38,816 bases of DNA from a virus, in the IMG/VR virus record IMGVR_UViG_3300043100_000005, positions 1-38,816 of that record; one strand, written 5' to 3'. Below are positions 37,414 to 38,816 of this stretch, piece after piece (position 1 is the stretch's first letter; each line of letters begins with the position of its first letter). The notes below the pieces were generated by a model. It saw only the letters and a program-made list of their open reading frames with translations. It made no database searches and was not told the DNA's origin. Both the position numbers and the translations under genes were made by a program.

Positions 37414-37947
37414 CTAGCTCAGCGCCTCGATGTAGGCGTCCTCGCAGGTGATCGTGTTCGACGACGACTGCGTGCCCCACGCCGCGCCGACCGTGAGCGC
37501 GTTCGCGGTGGTCGTGTTGACCGTGATCGGCTGCGTCTGCGAGCTGGGCAGCGCGTAGTCGGTGTAGGCGGTCAGCGAGGAGCCGACCGAGGCGCGGCCG
37601 TTGCACCACAGCGTGCCTGTCGTGCCAGTGCTGCGGACGTAGAGGTCCAGGAAGAACTGCCAGGGATAGGACGCGGCGCCCGAGGCTGTCGCGTTGGTGC
37701 CGGTCACGGCTAGCGCTGTCCCGGCGACACCGCCGTAGTATCCGCCGAGCGTCAGCGTCGGGTTGGAGGTGGTCGAGTAGATCCCGGAGGCGGTGATCCT
37801 GAGCCGCTGCCCGGCGTACAGGTAGTTGGCGGGCAGGATGAGCTGCGGCACCGGGGAGATGTCGGTCAGGGTGGTGGAGTTCGTGAGCGGTGTGCCGGCC
37901 CCGACTCCGGGGACGTTGAGCACGCCGCGCCATGACTGGAGAGGCAT
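37414..37947 (-). CDS. Beta-rich phage structural protein
   Basis: 177 residues, ATG at 37947 after GGGTGAAAAT. LTNSTTLTDISPVPQLILPA, YLYAGQRLRITASGIYSTTS, YPWQFFLDLYVRSTGTTGTL and ITVNTTTANALTVGAAWGTQ form a single jelly-roll-like domain as in minor tail or head-fibre proteins of actinophages. A GC hairpin with a U-rich tail is 28 bases before the start. Function inferred from composition and neighbours only. Confidence 0.65.
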   Translation of the reverse strand: MPLQSWRGVLNVPGVGAGTPLTNSTTLTDISPVPQLILPANYLYAGQRLRITASGIYSTTSNPTLTLGGYYGGVAGTALAVTGTNATASGAASYPWQFFLDLYVRSTGTTGTLWCNGRASVGSSLTAYTDYALPSSQTQPITVNTTTANALTVGAAWGTQSSSNTITCEDAYIEALS

Positions 37948-37975
37948 ATTTTCACCCGTTTCATGGCGTGAAGAA

Positions 37976-37999
37976 AGCGCCCGGCCGCCCGTCGGCGCT
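37976..37999 (-). terminator. Terminator-like hairpin upstream of the 37414-37947 gene
   Basis: On the minus strand AGCGCC and GGCGCT pair around 12 bases, followed by TTCTTC. Weak U-tract. Between the stop at 38025 and the start at 37947. Confidence 0.45.
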
Positions 38000-38024
38000 C
38001 AATGTCTGGATCGGGCCGAATGCC

Positions 38025-38615
38025 CTATAACGAGAGACTGATGGTCACAGTCGCGGTCCATGCCGCCCCGGAACCCTTGGTTCCGAGGTTCGCGCTGGTG
38101 GCGTGATTGACGAGCGTGCTGCCGACCGTCGCGCCGCTGGAAACTGTGGGTACCGATACGTCGATTCCCCACTCGTTCCAGTTGAAGTTCCCGTTCGCCG
38201 CCGAAAACGTCGCGACGAAACTCATCGTGTCGTTCGCGTAGGTCGTGGTGGCCTGCGCGACGCTGGCCACGGCCTGGAACCACCGGTTCGATGACCCCGC
38301 CGCCGCCGACAGGTCCGTATCCGCCCGGGCCGCCGTACCGCCCCCGTTGCCCATCCCGACGCGGGTAGTCGCGGAGCCGCTGAGTGCCTGCTGGCCGAGG
38401 CCGAGGATCAGGGACGTGATCGCCCCGAGTCCCGCCGTGGTGACCAGGTTGCCCCGCCAGTCGGCTACGTCGTCCGGTGAGCCGAGGGTGAGCATCTGCT
38501 CATGGGACGGCTCGGGGGTGCCGAACGCGGCGCACGCCTCCCGCACCTGCTGCGGGCTCCACTTGTCGACGTGCAGGGAGGCGTTCCACTTCACGTCATC
38601 AGTCGCGACGGTCAC
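38025..38615 (-). CDS. Phage structural-type protein
   Basis: 196 residues from GTG at 38615 with GGAAGAGGA upstream; the longer frame to 38759 overlaps the next gene and is shadow. N-terminal HVDKWSPQQVREACAAFGTP is followed by DVADWRGNLVTTAGLGAITS, then a long beta domain: RWFQAVASVAQATTTYANDT, MSFVATFSAANGNFNWNEWG, and NHATSANLGTKGSGAAWTAT. NWNEWGIDVS is typical of short appendage proteins at phage virion surfaces. No named family. Confidence 0.65.
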   Translation of the reverse strand: MTVATDDVKWNASLHVDKWSPQQVREACAAFGTPEPSHEQMLTLGSPDDVADWRGNLVTTAGLGAITSLILGLGQQALSGSATTRVGMGNGGGTAARADTDLSAAAGSSNRWFQAVASVAQATTTYANDTMSFVATFSAANGNFNWNEWGIDVSVPTVSSGATVGSTLVNHATSANLGTKGSGAAWTATVTISLSL

Positions 38616-38653
38616 AGGGGGTCCTCTTCCTGGCGGAGCGAACGAGAGGGGGG

Positions 38654-38816
38654 TCAGGCGGCGACGATCGCGGGGACGACCGTGAAGATCCCGCGCAGCA
38701 GGGATGTCACGTTGCCGCCCGGGTCGGTCATGTCCAGCTCGTAGTTGCCGGCGCTCCACACGTAGCCGGATGTCACGGCGGCGGCGATGACCAGGGTGAT
38801 CGTGCCGGCGGTCCCG
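38654..38816 (-). CDS. Beta-sandwich phage protein, C-terminal part (runs off window)
   Basis: The last 53 codons of a gene are present, ending TGA at 38654. GTITLVIAAAVTSGYVWSAG, NYELDMTDPGGNVTSLLRGI, FTVVPAIVAA. The Y-x-L-x-(M/V)-T-D-x-x-G-x-V-x-x-L-L-x-G-x-F-x-V pattern resembles the LtfC/p132-type beta-sandwich proteins found in actinophages; from memory and with low certainty. It is transcribed with the virion genes. Confidence 0.5.
   Translation of the reverse strand, partial: GTAGTITLVIAAAVTSGYVWSAGNYELDMTDPGGNVTSLLRGIFTVVPAIVAA

Noticed and set aside
1-38816. CRISPR array, insertion sequence or integrase/attachment module
   Set aside because: No regularly spaced direct repeats, no transposase or recombinase motifs and no flanking direct repeats were seen. 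The only repeats are in coding sequence.

Overview
The window is the late virion-morphogenesis region of a tailed, long-tailed (siphovirus-type) phage or prophage of a high-GC actinobacterium. The sequence is strongly GC-rich with G/C third positions, GTG starts are common, and the small accessory proteins belong to families I know from Streptomyces-like hosts and their phages (for example DUF6221). No integrase, repressor, replication or recognisable lysis gene is present, so integrated prophage and free phage cannot be told apart here.

Virion genes all lie on the minus strand and read from right to left. The right end (38816-35320) has four structural-type genes, one with a 17-residue repeat array, and a small membrane protein. 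Then follow terminase small and large subunits (34559-35197, 32909-34495), a portal protein carrying a Nudix domain (29780-32269), a MuF-type head protein joined to it by a probable programmed -1 frameshift, an XkdF-like prohead protease (26601-27188), a scaffold-like DUF6582 protein (23790-25991) and the major capsid protein (22188-23684). Small head genes, a connector, a head closure protein, an HK97 gp10-like protein and a tail terminator come next (15900-21827). The tail part has the major tail protein (14844-15446), tail assembly chaperones G and G-T (second -1 frameshift), the tape measure protein with a tail lysozyme domain, a Spherulin4-family glycosidase-like protein, a Dit-like distal tail protein, tail hub and fibre proteins, and a beta-helix tailspike at the left end.

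Ten small islands of plus-strand genes (17 genes) are wedged between these virion genes. In nine of the ten, the first gene starts 6-7 bases after a TAnnnT-like hexamer and lacks a convincing Shine-Dalgarno sequence. This is the signature of leaderless transcripts. Each island starts back to back with a virion gene, usually 21-47 bases from its start codon, and ends against or inside the next virion gene. Downstream genes in the islands are coupled by GTGA or ATGA overlaps. Products are DUF6221 proteins, cysteine-rich zinc-finger-like proteins and unknowns. This interleaved, counter-oriented layer of leaderless mini-operons is the most striking system-level feature.

Other unusual points are: two frameshift cassettes with the same design (CCCAAAA or CCCAAAC, 7-base spacer, hairpin with GGAT loop); a SWIM-type zinc motif at the end of the large terminase; strong hairpins just upstream of several virion start codons, including capsid and major tail protein; a tRNA-like element in the connector region; and a tape-measure gene whose apparent start is separated from its coding frame by an in-frame TAA.
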